DNA from: Microbacterium foliorum
GTDB taxonomy: Bacteria > Actinomycetota > Actinomycetes > Actinomycetales > Microbacteriaceae
Direction of reading: 5' to 3'
Assembly (NCBI RefSeq): GCF_003367705.1
Contig: NZ_CP031425.1
Location: 2,294,001-2,358,000 of the forward strand
Length of the DNA stretch: 64,000 bases
Shown: in pieces, positions 50,091 through 60,081 of the stretch
How the letters are laid out: each line of letters begins with the position of its first letter
How positions within the stretch are numbered: position 1 is the stretch's first letter
Position numbers and translations under genes: made by a program
The notes under the pieces: model-generated
Database searches by the model: none
Told to the model about the DNA's origin: nothing
The model's input: only the letters and a program-made list of their open reading frames with translations

Positions 50091-51009
50091 TCAGCCGATC
50101 GGGTCGACCTCGGGCTGGGTCGCCTTGACGCCGGAGGCGCCGAGGTTGTTGTCGAAGATCTGCTGCCAGATCTCGCCGCCGTCGGTCAGCTGCGTGTTGA
50201 AGTACTCGGCCAGCGCGTCATCGCCCTTGGCGAGTCCGATGCCGTAGCGCTCCTCGCTGAACGGCTCCCCGACGACCTTGAGCTTGTCCGGGTCCTGGGC
50301 CGCGTAGCCGATGAGGATCGCCTCATCGGTGGTGACGGCGTCGACCTGGCCGTTCTTGAGGTCCTCGACGCACTTGGAGTACGTGTCGTATTCCTTGGTG
50401 GGCACGTCGGGGTAGTTCGTCTTGATGTTCTGGATCGGGGTCGATCCCGTCGCCGAGCACACGGTCGTGTCCGCGCTCAGGTCGTCCACGCTCTTGATGT
50501 CGCTGTCTGCGCCGACGAGCAGTCCCTGACCTGTGACGAAGTACGGCCCGGCGAAGGAGATCTGCTCCTTGCGCTTGTCGGTGATGGAGTACGTGCCGAC
50601 GTAGTAGTCGATGTCGCCGTTCACGATCGCCTGCTCGCGGTTCGCGGAGGCGATCGCCTGGAACTCGATCTTCTCCGGGTCGACTCCGAGCGATGCCGCC
50701 ATCCAACGGGCGATGTCGACGTCGAATCCGGTGCGTTCGTTCGTCACCGGGTCCAGGTAGCCCAGACCGGGCTGGTCCTCCTTGACGCCGACCTTGATCG
50801 TGCCGGCGGACTCGATCCGGTCGAACGTGGGGCTGCCATCGATGCTGACATCGGTCAGAACGGTCCACGGAGTGCTGCTGGAGGTGTCACCCTCGTCGCC
50901 CCCCCTCCGGGGCTCCCGTGCTGGACGGCGTTCCGCTGTTGCAGGCGGTCAGCGCGAGCAGCGCTGCCGCGGCGATCCCGATGCCTGCCAGTGTCCGTGT
51001 GCGTCGCAT
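50091..51009 (-). pseudogene. Polar amino-acid ABC importer binding lipoprotein, split by a frameshift
   Basis: Periplasmic-type binding protein (about 305 residues if repaired), Bacterial SBP family 3. Signal and lipobox ALTAC from ATG 51009 (AAGGAG upstream), then the linker reads ...PSSTGAPEGG and hits a stop after GRRG. The downstream part is in another frame from the TSSSTPWTV region to the C-terminus QPEVDPIG with the SBP_3 motifs ERTGFDVDIARWMA and GTYSITDKRKEQISFAGPY. The break coincides with a run of seven C (50899-50905, plus strand); six would restore the frame. The rest of the operon is intact. Could be a sequencing error, a slippage-prone switch or true loss. Confidence 0.9.
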
Positions 51010-51084
51010 GTGCGTCTCCTTCGTGTGCTGTGTGTGCAGGGTCTGTGAAGTGCGTGGGTGCTGATGTGCGTCGTGCTGCGCGCG

Positions 51085-51831
51085 TCAGTGCGTGAGGAGC
51101 TTCGAGAGGAAGTCCTTGGCACGGTCGCTCGTCGGGTTCGTGAAGAACTCCTCAGGAGTCGCCTCCTCCACGATCCGCCCGTCGGCCATGAAGACCACCC
51201 GGTCGGCGGCCTTGCGGGCGAAGCCCATCTCGTGGGTGACGACGATCATCGTCATGCCCTCGTGCGCGAGGTCGACCATGACATCGAGGACCTCGTTGAT
51301 CATCTCGGGGTCGAGTGCGCTGGTCGGCTCGTCGAACAGCATCACCTTGGGATGCATCGCGAGCGCACGGGCGATCGCCACGCGCTGCTGCTGTCCGCCC
51401 GAGAGCTGGGCCGGGAGCTTCGATGCCTGCTTCGCGATGCCGACGCGCTCGAGGAGCTGCATGGCCTCCTTCTCGGCGGCGGCCTTCTTGAGCCCGCGGA
51501 CCTTGATGGGCCCGAGCGTCACGTTCTCGAGGATCGTGAGATGCGCGAACAGGTTGAACGACTGGAACACCATGCCGACGTCGGCGCGCAGGTTCGCGAG
51601 TCCCTTGCCCTCGGCCGGGAGCTCCTTGCCGTCGATGCTGATCGACCCGCTCGTGATCGTCTCGAGGCGGTTGATCGTGCGGCACAGCGTCGACTTGCCC
51701 GAACCCGACGGGCCGATCACGACGACGACCTCGCCGGCGTTGACCGTGAGATCGATATCGGTCAGTGCCTGGAAGTCGCCGTAGTGCTTCTGAACATTGT
51801 CGACAACGACGAGAGGCTTACCAGAGGTCAT
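51085..51831 (-). CDS. Polar amino-acid ABC importer ATPase
   Basis: 248 residues, GlnQ-like. Walker A GPSGSGKS at 40-47, signature LSGGQQQR, Walker [13 protein letters not shown], switch His in [14 protein letters not shown]. Two ATGs in tandem (51834, 51831); the second has GGAG at a normal distance. Operon order ATPase, binding protein, two permeases; importer for glutamate or another polar amino acid (inferred). Confidence 0.94.
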   Translation of the reverse strand: MTSGKPLVVVDNVQKHYGDFQALTDIDLTVNAGEVVVVIGPSGSGKSTLCRTINRLETITSGSISIDGKELPAEGKGLANLRADVGMVFQSFNLFAHLTILENVTLGPIKVRGLKKAAAEKEAMQLLERVGIAKQASKLPAQLSGGQQQRVAIARALAMHPKVMLFDEPTSALDPEMINEVLDVMVDLAHEGMTMIVVTHEMGFARKAADRVVFMADGRIVEEATPEEFFTNPTSDRAKDFLSKLLTH

Positions 51832-52187
51832 CATTTCTCCAAACTAGCCAGGTCGAACACGTGGCTCCACACGGACGCGGCGACATTTACACGTTCGTAA
51901 CCGCGCGAGGCATCTGGCCGCACAACGGAGGCGGAGAGCCCCGCAGCCCGCCCCCGCGAGCCGCGGGGGCGTCCCTGCCGCTGCGCCCCTCCCCCGAGGA
52001 GAGCACGGCGGCAAGCCTCCGGCCGGATGCGGTCGTGCGACGGGTCGAGACGGTCGCTGAGTGCGCGCCTGTGCGAGGGGCGTGAGCACTGTGGCATCTG
52101 AATTCTCCGTCGAATCGAACGCTATCGATCCTCAGAGTGGCAGAGAGGCCCGTCGGTGGACGGACTTCTTGAGGATTTCTTGAGGGG
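51832..52187. other. 356-base gap between importer operon and TAXI operon
   Basis: Contains the 5' region of the importer operon. The only clear structure is a 9-bp inverted repeat GCCCCCGCG / CGCGGGGGC (51950-51970) with a 3-base loop. No gene or RNA recognised. The region is rich in short G/C runs; open frames here are shadows. Confidence 0.5.
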
Positions 52188-53180
52188 TCAGTCCCGCTGG
52201 CCCCGGTAGTACGCGACCGCGCCGGGATGCAGGTCCACCGGCCCCGAGAAGATGGCCTGCCTCAGGTCGAGCAGCGCGGCGGCGGGAACGTTCCGAGCGA
52301 TGCGGGTCCTGCCGTCGAACAGGCTCTCGAGGACGTCGCGCACCATGCCGTCCGGGGTCTCCGACGACGTCACCAGGTAGTTCGGGACCGCCATCGTCGG
52401 CTGGGACGCATCGAGCCCGTACAGCCCGATCGGGAAGTCGGACGGACGGTAGGCGTCGGAGTAGCGCGCATTGACGGCGTTGACCCAGCCCTGCTCGATG
52501 GGCAGCAACCGCACGGGAGCGGTCTCGGCGAGCTGGGCGATCCCGGGGGTCGGGATGCCGCCGACCCAGAAGAACCCGTCGATGTCCGAGCGCTCCAGCG
52601 CGCTGATCGACTCGCTCAGATCCAGCTCAGGGTCCTCGATGGTGGCCGCGTCCACATCGGCGGCGTCCAGCACGCGCGAGGCGATGACGTTGACTCCGGA
52701 GTTCTCGGCGCCGAGGGAGACTCGCCGTCCGGCCAGATCGTCGAGCGAGTCGATCGGCGAGTCCGCGCGGACGACGACGTGCAGGTACTCGTCGTAGAGC
52801 CGGGCGACCGCCTGCACGGGCATCGGCGCGTCGAACGGACCGGCTCCGGCGACCGCATCCGCCGCCGCATCGCCCTGCGCGAACCCGAGGAGCGCCTCAC
52901 CCGAGCTCACCCGGAGGAGATTGTCGACCGATCCCGCGGTCTCCGCGACCTCCATCCGCACGTCCAGCGACGACGACAGCTCCGCCGCGAGCTCGCTGCC
53001 GTAGGCGAAATAGAGGCCGTTCGACCCTCCGCCGGCGATCACGTACCGCGCCGAGCTCCAGTCCTTCGACCGGGGGCTGCAGGCGGTTGCCGTACCGGCC
53101 AGCACGAGAACCAGGATCGCCGCGGCGATCCGCCGCCATGCGAAGCCCTTCGGGCCGCGCTGACCCCACACGCGGTTCAT
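52188..53180 (-). CDS. TAXI-family solute-binding lipoprotein
   Basis: 330 residues. Signal peptide with lipobox TATAC, lipidated Cys34. It belongs to the TAXI (TRAP-associated extracytoplasmic immunogenic) family: YVIAGGGSNGLYFAYGSELA at the front, ALLGFAQGDAAADA, GRRVSLGAENSGVNVIASRVLD. Such proteins normally feed a TRAP permease, but none is nearby; the start overlaps the stop of the sensor kinase by 4 bases, so it is more likely a sensing partner. Ligand unknown. Confidence 0.88.
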   Translation of the reverse strand: MNRVWGQRGPKGFAWRRIAAAILVLVLAGTATACSPRSKDWSSARYVIAGGGSNGLYFAYGSELAAELSSSLDVRMEVAETAGSVDNLLRVSSGEALLGFAQGDAAADAVAGAGPFDAPMPVQAVARLYDEYLHVVVRADSPIDSLDDLAGRRVSLGAENSGVNVIASRVLDAADVDAATIEDPELDLSESISALERSDIDGFFWVGGIPTPGIAQLAETAPVRLLPIEQGWVNAVNARYSDAYRPSDFPIGLYGLDASQPTMAVPNYLVTSSETPDGMVRDVLESLFDGRTRIARNVPAAALLDLRQAIFSGPVDLHPGAVAYYRGQRD

Positions 53181-54553
53181 CCGACTGCTCCGTCCGGCAG
53201 CACCAGGGAGACGATGAGTCCCCCGCCGTCTGCCGATGCGACCGTGAGCTCGCCGCCGATCGTCTCCAGCAGATCGGTCGCGATGGCCAGCCCCAATCCC
53301 GTTCCCGGCGTCTCGCCGCTGTCCTCGCTGCGCCAGAACCGGTCAGTCGCCGAGGCGGCTTCGGCGACGGTGAGACCAGGGCCGTGATCGCGCACGGTGA
53401 GCCGGCACCGATCGCCCTGCCTCGATGCCTCGACCACCACGACGGAGTCGGGCGGCGAGAACTTCACGGCGTTGTCGATCACCGCGTCGAGGGCGCTCTC
53501 GACGATCGTGCGATCGGTCACGCTCATCACGGATGCCTCGGCCCCGGCCTGCATCCGCACTCCGCGCTGCGCGGCGACATCCCGCCAGGCGTCCGCCCGG
53601 CGAGCCGCCAGCACGCTCAGATCGACGGCCGAGACGGCGGTGTCGGCGCGCCCGCCTCGGGCGAGCGCCAACAGCGTCTCGAGGATCCGGACCATCCGTC
53701 GCCCCTCCTCGCGGGTCTCTTCGATATCGCCCTGCCACTCCGCTCCGAGACCGGTCGAGAGGTGCTCGACGCGCAGCAGCAGGGCGTTCAGCGGGTTGCG
53801 CAGTTCGTGCGAGGCGTTGAGCGCGAACTCCTGCTGCCGCGTCATCACCCGTTCGATCTCGTCCGCCATGCCGTTGAACACCCGCGTCATGCGGCGCAGC
53901 TCCGGCGGTCCGGTGTCCTCCGACACGCGGGCGTCCATCGCCCCGCGCTCGATCGCGACCATCGCCTCGTCGAGGCGTCTGACCGGTGACAGCACCCACC
54001 GTGCCATCTGGAACACCAGGAGCACCCCCAGCCCGACAGCGAGGATCGACACGATGCTGAGAAGGAGGATCTGCTGAAGGATCTGTGTACGGGGGGCCTC
54101 GATGTCCGTCGACACCATCACGGCCCCGATCACATCACCGTCGTCGAACACCGGCTCGGCGAGGGACGACTCGGCGAGCATCCAGGGGAAGACCGGTTCC
54201 GGAGCGTCTGCACGACGGCCGGAGAGGGCGAGACGCACGCGCGCGGCCTCGTCATCCGCGAGGACCCGGTCGGCCGCTCCCCCGGCCGCCCAGACGCCGC
54301 CCGCGAGATCGAAGACCATCACCTCCGTCCCGTAGACCTCATGGAAACGATGCACCTCCGCATCGATCACCGTGGTGCTCCCCGACCGCAGCGCCTGACG
54401 CGCACTCGCGGCGAAGTACCCGAGGTCACCGAGCTGTTCGGCATAGAACCCCTGCTGGATGCCGCGGGTCGCACTCCACGCCGTCGCGCTGCCGAGCAAC
54501 AGCAGGACGGCCAGCAGAGGCACGAGGAACACCACGACGAGACGGCGCAGCAT
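53177..54553 (-). CDS. Sensor histidine kinase
   Basis: 458 residues. N-terminal membrane segment 3-25, extracytoplasmic sensor about 26-155, second segment about 161-183, HAMP (184-236), phosphoacceptor H249 in SHELRNPL, and ATPase domain with NAVKFSPPD (N box), DHGPGL and GTGLGLAIATDL (G boxes). Starts 6 bases after the response regulator. Stop overlaps the TAXI gene start by 4 bases (ATGA), so kinase and binding protein are made together. Confidence 0.94.
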   Translation of the reverse strand: MLRRLVVVFLVPLLAVLLLLGSATAWSATRGIQQGFYAEQLGDLGYFAASARQALRSGSTTVIDAEVHRFHEVYGTEVMVFDLAGGVWAAGGAADRVLADDEAARVRLALSGRRADAPEPVFPWMLAESSLAEPVFDDGDVIGAVMVSTDIEAPRTQILQQILLLSIVSILAVGLGVLLVFQMARWVLSPVRRLDEAMVAIERGAMDARVSEDTGPPELRRMTRVFNGMADEIERVMTRQQEFALNASHELRNPLNALLLRVEHLSTGLGAEWQGDIEETREEGRRMVRILETLLALARGGRADTAVSAVDLSVLAARRADAWRDVAAQRGVRMQAGAEASVMSVTDRTIVESALDAVIDNAVKFSPPDSVVVVEASRQGDRCRLTVRDHGPGLTVAEAASATDRFWRSEDSGETPGTGLGLAIATDLLETIGGELTVASADGGGLIVSLVLPDGAVG

Positions 54554-54559
54554 CGCCGG

Positions 54560-55228
54560 TCACCCCGCCAGCCGGTAGCCCACGCCGCGCACGGTCTCGA
54601 TGAGACGGTGCGCGCCGGACTTGCGGCGGATCGCTCCGACGTGCACCTCGAGGGAGTGCCCGAAGCCGCGCCAGTCGGTGTTCCACACCTCGCGGATCAG
54701 ACGCTCCTTGGGCACAGCGACTCCCGGATATCTGGCCAGCACCGCGACGATGTCGAACTCCTTGCGGGTGAGCTCGATCGCGGCGCTGTCGATGAGCACC
54801 TGCCGGCCCACGAGGTCGATCCGCACGGCGCCGTCCTGCAGGAGCACCACAGCCTCGGACTCGGGCCGGATCGGACGCGAACGACGGGTGACCGCCTCGA
54901 TCCGAGCGAGGAGCTCGTGCACGTCGTAGGGCTTGACGACGAAGTCGTCTGCTCCGGCCCGCAGACCCCTGATGCGCTCGGCCACCTGACTGCGGGCGGT
55001 CACGATGACGATCGGCACCTCGGAACGGCCACGGATACGGCGGCACAGATCGACGCCGTCGATGTCGGGCAGCCCGAGGTCCAGCAGCACGACCTCGGTG
55101 TCCGCGCCCAGAAGCTCGAGCGCGGCGGCGCCGTCCGAGGCCCGCACGGTGGCATAGCCGGACCGTGCGAGAAAGGCCTCGAGGGCGGCCGAGACACGGT
55201 CGTCGTCCTCCACGATCAGAATCTGCAT
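54560..55228 (-). CDS. Response regulator, OmpR/PhoB type
   Basis: 222 residues. Receiver domain with D8/D9 acid pocket, phospho-acceptor D50 (LLDLGLPDIDG), conserved T/S at about 77 and K99 (FVVKPYD); C-terminal winged-helix domain (TRKEFDIVAVLARYPGVAVPKERLI). ATG 55228 with a TAGATT box about 40 bases upstream. Controls the downstream kinase and unknown targets; first gene of a three-gene operon. Confidence 0.94.
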   Translation of the reverse strand: MQILIVEDDDRVSAALEAFLARSGYATVRASDGAAALELLGADTEVVLLDLGLPDIDGVDLCRRIRGRSEVPIVIVTARSQVAERIRGLRAGADDFVVKPYDVHELLARIEAVTRRSRPIRPESEAVVLLQDGAVRIDLVGRQVLIDSAAIELTRKEFDIVAVLARYPGVAVPKERLIREVWNTDWRGFGHSLEVHVGAIRRKSGAHRLIETVRGVGYRLAG

Positions 55229-55356
55229 CGACTCCGGGGCCCCTTCTCCGCTCGAGCAGGCCTCAATCTATCAGCCGTGCGGGCGCGCACGCGGCAGCTC
55301 ACCCGGCGACGGGTCACCGACACGCGGCATCGTGCCGACGCCGCCCCGTCCGGCGG

Positions 55357-56169
55357 TCAGTCGACGGAGCCTGCGCGCTGCGCGAAGGCGCTCTCGTACA
55401 GGCAGACGCTGGCTGCAGTCGCCAGATTCAGCGACTCCGCTCGACCGAAGATCGGGAGCTTCAGCACCTGGTCGGCCTGAGCCAGTGCCTCGTCCTCGAG
55501 CCCTCTGGCCTCGTTGCCGAAGAGCCACGCCGTGGGCTCGGCGAGGACGCCGTCTGCGCGGGCACGCAGCAGGTCGTCGCCCTTGACGTCGGCGGCGAGC
55601 ACGCGCAGTCCCGCGGCATGAGCCTTCTCGACGACATCCTCGAGCTCCGCCCCCACCGACACCGGCAGATGGAAGAGCGAACCTGTCGTGGCGCGCACGA
55701 CCTTCGGGTTGTACGGGTCGACCGTACGGCCTGTCAGCACGACGGCATCGGCACCCGCCGCATCGGCGGCTCTGATGATGGTGCCGAGGTTGCCGGGATC
55801 CCGGATCTCCTCGCAGATCGCGACGAGGCGCGGGGAAGCTGCGAAGATGTCGCGCACCGAGGTGGGCGTCTGCCGCACCACGGCTACGAGTCCCTGCGGC
55901 GTGACCGTGTCGGCCATCGCGTTCAGGACGTACTCGGTGACGTGCTCGACCTCGACATCGGCCGACGTGGCCTTGGCCCTGATGTCGGGATGCTTGTCCC
56001 AGCCGGCCGGCGTCGCGAACAGCTCGACGATCGCCTCGGGGCTGTAGGTCAGCGCCTCGCGCACGGCCTGCGGCCCCTCGAGGAGGAACAGGCCGGTCTC
56101 GCTGCGGGCGCTGCGCTTGGTGAGCTTCGCGACAGCTCGGACTCGGGGCGAACGCGGGTTCTCCAGCAC
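55357..56169 (-). CDS. SpoU/TrmH family RNA 2'-O-methyltransferase
   Basis: 270 residues. N-terminal RNA-binding part and the trefoil-knot SPOUT domain with [29 protein letters not shown] and the last motif [15 protein letters not shown] 23S or tRNA ribose methylase of the RlmB/TsnR group; target not predicted. GTG 56169 with a TAGACT box exactly 6 bases upstream. Confidence 0.9.
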   Translation of the reverse strand: MLENPRSPRVRAVAKLTKRSARSETGLFLLEGPQAVREALTYSPEAIVELFATPAGWDKHPDIRAKATSADVEVEHVTEYVLNAMADTVTPQGLVAVVRQTPTSVRDIFAASPRLVAICEEIRDPGNLGTIIRAADAAGADAVVLTGRTVDPYNPKVVRATTGSLFHLPVSVGAELEDVVEKAHAAGLRVLAADVKGDDLLRARADGVLAEPTAWLFGNEARGLEDEALAQADQVLKLPIFGRAESLNLATAASVCLYESAFAQRAGSVD

Positions 56170-56175
56170 GATCCC

Positions 56176-56181
56176 AGTCTA
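56176..56181 (-). promoter_or_regulatory. -10 box TAGACT 6 bases before the RNA methylase
   Basis: TAGACT, then GGGATC, then GTG 56169 on the minus strand; leaderless layout. Confidence 0.5.
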
Positions 56182-56225
56182 GAGAACGACGACGCCCTCA
56201 CCGTGCACGGCGACGGGAACGACAG

Positions 56226-56253
56226 AGGGCGCCCTCCCGAAGGAGAGCGCCCT
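56226..56253 (-). terminator. rplT operon terminator
   Basis: 12-bp stem AGGGCGCTCTCC / GGAGGGCGCCCT (one G-T pair) with TTCG loop on the minus strand, 18 bases after the rplT stop. Confidence 0.8.
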
Positions 56254-56270
56254 GTGTGGTGACGAGCTGC

Positions 56271-56657
56271 TTACGCGGCCGACTTCGGTGCGTTGACGTC
56301 GGAGGGCAGTGCCTTCTTCGCCGTCTCGACCAGGGTCGTGAACGTCGCTGCGTCGTTGACCGCGAGGTCGGCGAGCATGCGACGGTCGACCGTGACACCC
56401 GCGAGGCCGAGGCCCTGGATGAAGCGGTTGTACGTGATGCCGTTCTGGCGGGCCGCAGCGTTGATGCGCTGGATCCACAGACGACGGAAGTCGCCCTTGC
56501 GCTTGCGACGGTCACGGTACGAGTAGACCAGGGAGTGGATGACCTGCTCTTTGGCCTTGCGGTAGAGGCGCGAACGCTGACCGCGGTAACCGGACGCGCG
56601 CTCGAGGATGACGCGACGCTTCTTGTGGGCGTTTACCGCCCGCTTGACTCTTGCCAT
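56271..56657 (-). CDS. rplT: Ribosomal protein bL20
   Basis: 128 residues, early 23S rRNA-binding protein. Highly basic N-terminus [19 protein letters not shown], conserved [20 protein letters not shown] and [10 protein letters not shown]-terminal acidic/Ala extension is slightly longer than E. coli. Third gene of infC-rpmI-rplT, with ATG preceded by AGGAAA. Confidence 0.98.
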   Translation of the reverse strand: MARVKRAVNAHKKRRVILERASGYRGQRSRLYRKAKEQVIHSLVYSYRDRRKRKGDFRRLWIQRINAAARQNGITYNRFIQGLGLAGVTVDRRMLADLAVNDAATFTTLVETAKKALPSDVNAPKSAA

Positions 56658-56689
56658 TTTCCTGTGTTCCTATTCGTGCGTTCGGGCGC

Positions 56690-56884
56690 TCAGCGGCCGA
56701 GAAGCTTCTTGGCGACCTTGGTGTCAGCCTTCGACAGCACCTGGTCCTGGTTGAGGCGACGGGTGCGACGGCTCGACTTGTGCTCGAGGTTGTGGCGCAT
56801 TCCGGCCTGCTGCTTCTTCAGCTTGCCGCTGCCGGTGATCTTGAAGCGCTTCTTAGCACCCGAGTGGGTCTTCTGCTTCGGCAT
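56690..56884 (-). CDS. rpmI: Ribosomal protein bL35
   Basis: 64 residues starting [20 protein letters not shown], the invariant bL35 beginning. Starts ATG 56884; gap to rplT about 32 bases. Part of the translation operon. Confidence 0.98.
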   Translation of the reverse strand: MPKQKTHSGAKKRFKITGSGKLKKQQAGMRHNLEHKSSRRTRRLNQDQVLSKADTKVAKKLLGR

Positions 56885-56956
56885 CTTCTCTTCCTTCGTA
56901 TGGCGCCTTCTCAGGCGACGGTGTCAACCCGCGGTGCGGGAGTCTGGGGGCGGGAG

Positions 56957-57583
<627 letters not shown>

Positions 57584-57595
57584 GCGGAACTCCTT

Positions 57596-57820
57596 AGACG
57601 AGTGGATTCGGCCACCAGGACGCTGTCAGCATCCCGGGCGAAATCAGAATCGTCCCACCCGCCGGCATTCAGACGCCGGCTCCGCACCCGATCTGCCGGA
57701 TCCGTCTGGCGACGAGATCCGGTGGAGTGCAAGACCCGGTAGCCTGGAACGGCAAGCGCGGGTGGGAAGTGAATCCTCTTTCGTACCGGAGCATGACGCT
57801 CCGGAGCCCGACACAGTCTA
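57596..57820 (-). promoter_or_regulatory. infC leader and promoter
   Basis: A TAGACT -10 (57815-57820, minus) gives a leader of about 210 bases before the SD. Three hairpins: CCGGAGC/GCTCCGG (57786-57804), CCGGATC/GATCCGG (57696-57722) and CCGGC/GCCGG (57662-57679). Suggests a ribosomal-protein-type leader, though I cannot match it to a known family. Confidence 0.5.
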
Positions 57821-57837
57821 ACAGAAGGCAAGGCGAA

Positions 57838-58236
57838 GTGACGAACCAGGCATCGGACGAGGCTGCACGCGAGCGCGAAGAGCGCTGGGCACGGCAAGAA
57901 GAGGCGGCCTCATCGGCCACGCGGGACATCGCCGACGTCCCTGCGGTCGAGGTGATCACCACCGCGGCCGTTCACCTGATGAGCGCGGCGGCCGTCAAGC
58001 TGGGCCTCGCCGACGACCCGGATGCCGCGGCTCAGCTCGACCTCGACGAGGCGCGCAAGCTGATCAACGCCCTGGCCGGGCTGATCACCGCAGGCGCGCC
58101 CGAGATCAGCGACATGCACGCCCGGTCGCTGCGCGACGGTCTGCGCTCCCTGCAGCTCGCGTTCCGCGAGGCCTCCCCCATTCCCGATCCGATCGGCAAG
58201 GGCCCCGGCGAGAAGTGGACGGGCCCCGTCAACTGA
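57838..58236 (+). CDS. DUF1844 family protein
   Basis: 132 residues from GTG 57838 (AAGG upstream). The charged N-terminus (EAAREREERWARQEEAASS) precedes the family core VITTAAVHLMSAAAVKLGL and EARKLINALAGLI. Function unknown; in actinobacteria it usually sits beside infC, divergent, as here. A frame opens earlier at 57727 but the family core starts well after 57838. Confidence 0.85.
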   Translation: MTNQASDEAAREREERWARQEEAASSATRDIADVPAVEVITTAAVHLMSAAAVKLGLADDPDAAAQLDLDEARKLINALAGLITAGAPEISDMHARSLRDGLRSLQLAFREASPIPDPIGKGPGEKWTGPVN

Positions 58237-58269
58237 CTCCCGGAGCGACTCCGCCGCGTTCGACGTGAC

Positions 58270-58345
58270 GGATGCAGGATCGCGGCACGGATGCAGGGAC
58301 AGATGACCCGATCCGTTCCTGCATCCGTGCATCGGTCCTGCATCC
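58270..58345. terminator. 76-base inverted repeat between convergent genes
   Basis: Two arms of about 29 bases built from two copies of GGATGCAGG each and their inverses, with an approximately 16-base loop. Lies between DUF1844 (+) and the SseB-like gene (-), so it can stop transcription from both sides. Confidence 0.65.
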
Positions 58346-58369
58346 TGACGCGGGCTGGCGGCCCAGGCG

Positions 58370-59197
58370 TCAGATCGAGCGGCGGAGCTTGACCGTGAGG
58401 GAGTCCGCGAGGACGGCGATGCGGTCGTCGCCCGCCCAGCGCTGGGCGAGGCGCGACAGCACGGCATCCAGGACCTCCCGCTCGAGACCGTCGACGAGTT
58501 CGAGCACCACGACGAGCTCGGGCCCGCGCAGGCGGGCGTCAGGATCACCGGGGGCGACCGCGACGTCGATCACGGCCAGCTCGTGCGCGACGCTCTCCTG
58601 CAGCGCCCCGAACACCTCGGGCGACAGGAAGCTCGGCTCCCAGTCATGCCCCTGCGCGACAGCCCAGACCGCGGGGCGACGGAGGATGAACTCGGTGTCC
58701 GACGTCGGGTCGAGCACGATGAGATCGGTGTCCTCGGCGGACGCGGCAAGCGCCGCGCGCACGGCCTCGACCGGAATGGGCCGTGCCGTGGCATCCCACG
58801 TGCGCATCGCCTCGACGGACGAGAACACCGGCTGCACGCGACGGCCGTCGGGGGCGGCGACCGTCACGATCGACAGCTCCTGCGTCTTGTCGACGGCGAG
58901 ACCGTGCGGACCGAGGTCGGGTTCCTGAGCGGGTGGAAGAGCGCCCTTCTCGGCGATCAGCGGGATCAGGACCCTCGCGTTGCGAAAGGCGTCGACCACC
59001 TCGACCTGACTGCCCTCACCGGCGCGGAATCGCCGCAGCGCCGCCAGCAGGGCGGGGTCGGCGGATCCGTCGTCGGCGGCATGCGGGTTCGACTCGAAGC
59101 TGCGCCCCTCCCAGGGGACGCCCGCAGAATCGCCGTGACCGGCCGCGTGATCGTGGTCGCCGTGGCCGCGCGGCCCGTCAGTCGTCGCCGGCGACAT
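58370..59197 (-). CDS. SseB family protein
   Basis: 275 residues. The middle and C-terminus follow the SseB N-terminal-domain family ([14 protein letters not shown]...[37 protein letters not shown]). The N-terminus is His-rich ([13 protein letters not shown]). ATG 59197 begins inside the last 20 bases of priA. Not a secreted effector here; the family has no agreed function in Gram-positives. Confidence 0.82.
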   Translation of the reverse strand: MSPATTDGPRGHGDHDHAAGHGDSAGVPWEGRSFESNPHAADDGSADPALLAALRRFRAGEGSQVEVVDAFRNARVLIPLIAEKGALPPAQEPDLGPHGLAVDKTQELSIVTVAAPDGRRVQPVFSSVEAMRTWDATARPIPVEAVRAALAASAEDTDLIVLDPTSDTEFILRRPAVWAVAQGHDWEPSFLSPEVFGALQESVAHELAVIDVAVAPGDPDARLRGPELVVVLELVDGLEREVLDAVLSRLAQRWAGDDRIAVLADSLTVKLRRSI

Positions 59198-59927
59198 CCA
59201 GCGCCTCGGCCAGCGTGAACGCTCCCGCGTACAGGGCCTTTCCGACGATGGCGCCCTCGACGCCGAGCGGGACGAGATCGCGAAGAGCGGCGATGTCGTC
59301 GAGGTTCGAGATGCCGCCCGAGGCGACCACGGGCTTCGGGGTGCGCGCCGTGACCTCGCGCAGCAGTTCGAGGTTCGGTCCCTTCAGAGTGCCGTCCTTC
59401 GTGACGTCGGTGACGACGTAGCGGCTGCAGCCCGCGTCTTCGAGACGCTCGAGGACCTCCCAGAGGTCGCCGCCCTCCTTCGTCCAGCCACGCGCCGCGA
59501 GCGTGGTGCCGCGGACGTCCAGGCCGACCGCGATCGCTTCGCCGAAGCGGCTGATCACGTCGGCGGCCCACTCGGGGTTCTCCAGGGCCGCAGTACCGAG
59601 GTTGATGCGGGTCGCCCCGCTCTCGAGCGCCGCCTCGAGTGTGGCGTCGTCGCGGATGCCTCCCGAGAGCTCGACGTTGACGTTCTTGAACTGCTTGATG
59701 ACCTTGCGCAGGATCGGAGCGTTGCTGCCACGGCCGAAGGCCGCGTCGAGGTCGACGAGGTGAATCCACTTGGCGCCCTGTGCGACCCACTCGCCTGCGG
59801 CGTCCAACGGGTCGCCGTAGCTGGTCTCGGTGCCCGCCTCGCCCTGCGTGAGACGGACGGCCTTGCCGCCGGCGACATCGACCGCGGGGAGCAGAGTGAG
59901 CGATGGGGACTGCGCGAAGTCGTTCAT
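59178..59927 (-). CDS. priA: Bifunctional HisA/TrpF isomerase (PriA)
   Basis: 249 residues, beta/alpha barrel. D17 in [14 protein letters not shown] and D174 in VTDVTKDGT are the catalytic acids; LSGGIRDD and VASGGISN are the phosphate-binding sites. In actinobacteria this enzyme carries out both the ProFAR isomerase (His) and PRA isomerase (Trp) steps; no trpF here. ATG 59927 with GAGG upstream; a TTGGAG -17- TAGTGT promoter at 59976-60004 (minus) may drive it. Confidence 0.93.
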   Translation of the reverse strand: MNDFAQSPSLTLLPAVDVAGGKAVRLTQGEAGTETSYGDPLDAAGEWVAQGAKWIHLVDLDAAFGRGSNAPILRKVIKQFKNVNVELSGGIRDDATLEAALESGATRINLGTAALENPEWAADVISRFGEAIAVGLDVRGTTLAARGWTKEGGDLWEVLERLEDAGCSRYVVTDVTKDGTLKGPNLELLREVTARTPKPVVASGGISNLDDIAALRDLVPLGVEGAIVGKALYAGAFTLAEALDVAGDD

Positions 59928-59975
59928 GACGTCCTCAGGTGAGATGGGAGGGCCGATTCGTCGGCACGAGAATCG

Positions 59976-60004
59976 ACACTATCCCGCGCATCCTCCCGCT
60001 CCAA
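59976..60004 (-). promoter_or_regulatory. Candidate priA promoter
   Basis: -35 TTGGAG (59999-60004), 17-base spacer, -10 TAGTGT (59976-59981) on the minus strand, upstream of priA. For the divergent plus-strand gene, TAGCCT (60039-60044) is a possible -10 with a ~30-base leader. Confidence 0.4.
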
Positions 60005-60081
60005 AACGATGACGGCTGAGAACGGAGGCGGCACGCGGTAGCCTCGATCACGCCCCTGTTCGGTCGGTGAGGAGATGTTCC

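Noticed and set aside
51950..51970. GC-rich 9-bp hairpin as a riboswitch or attenuator for the importer operon
   Set aside because: Only a simple stem with a 3-base loop; no conserved RNA family features, so left as an unassigned structure.
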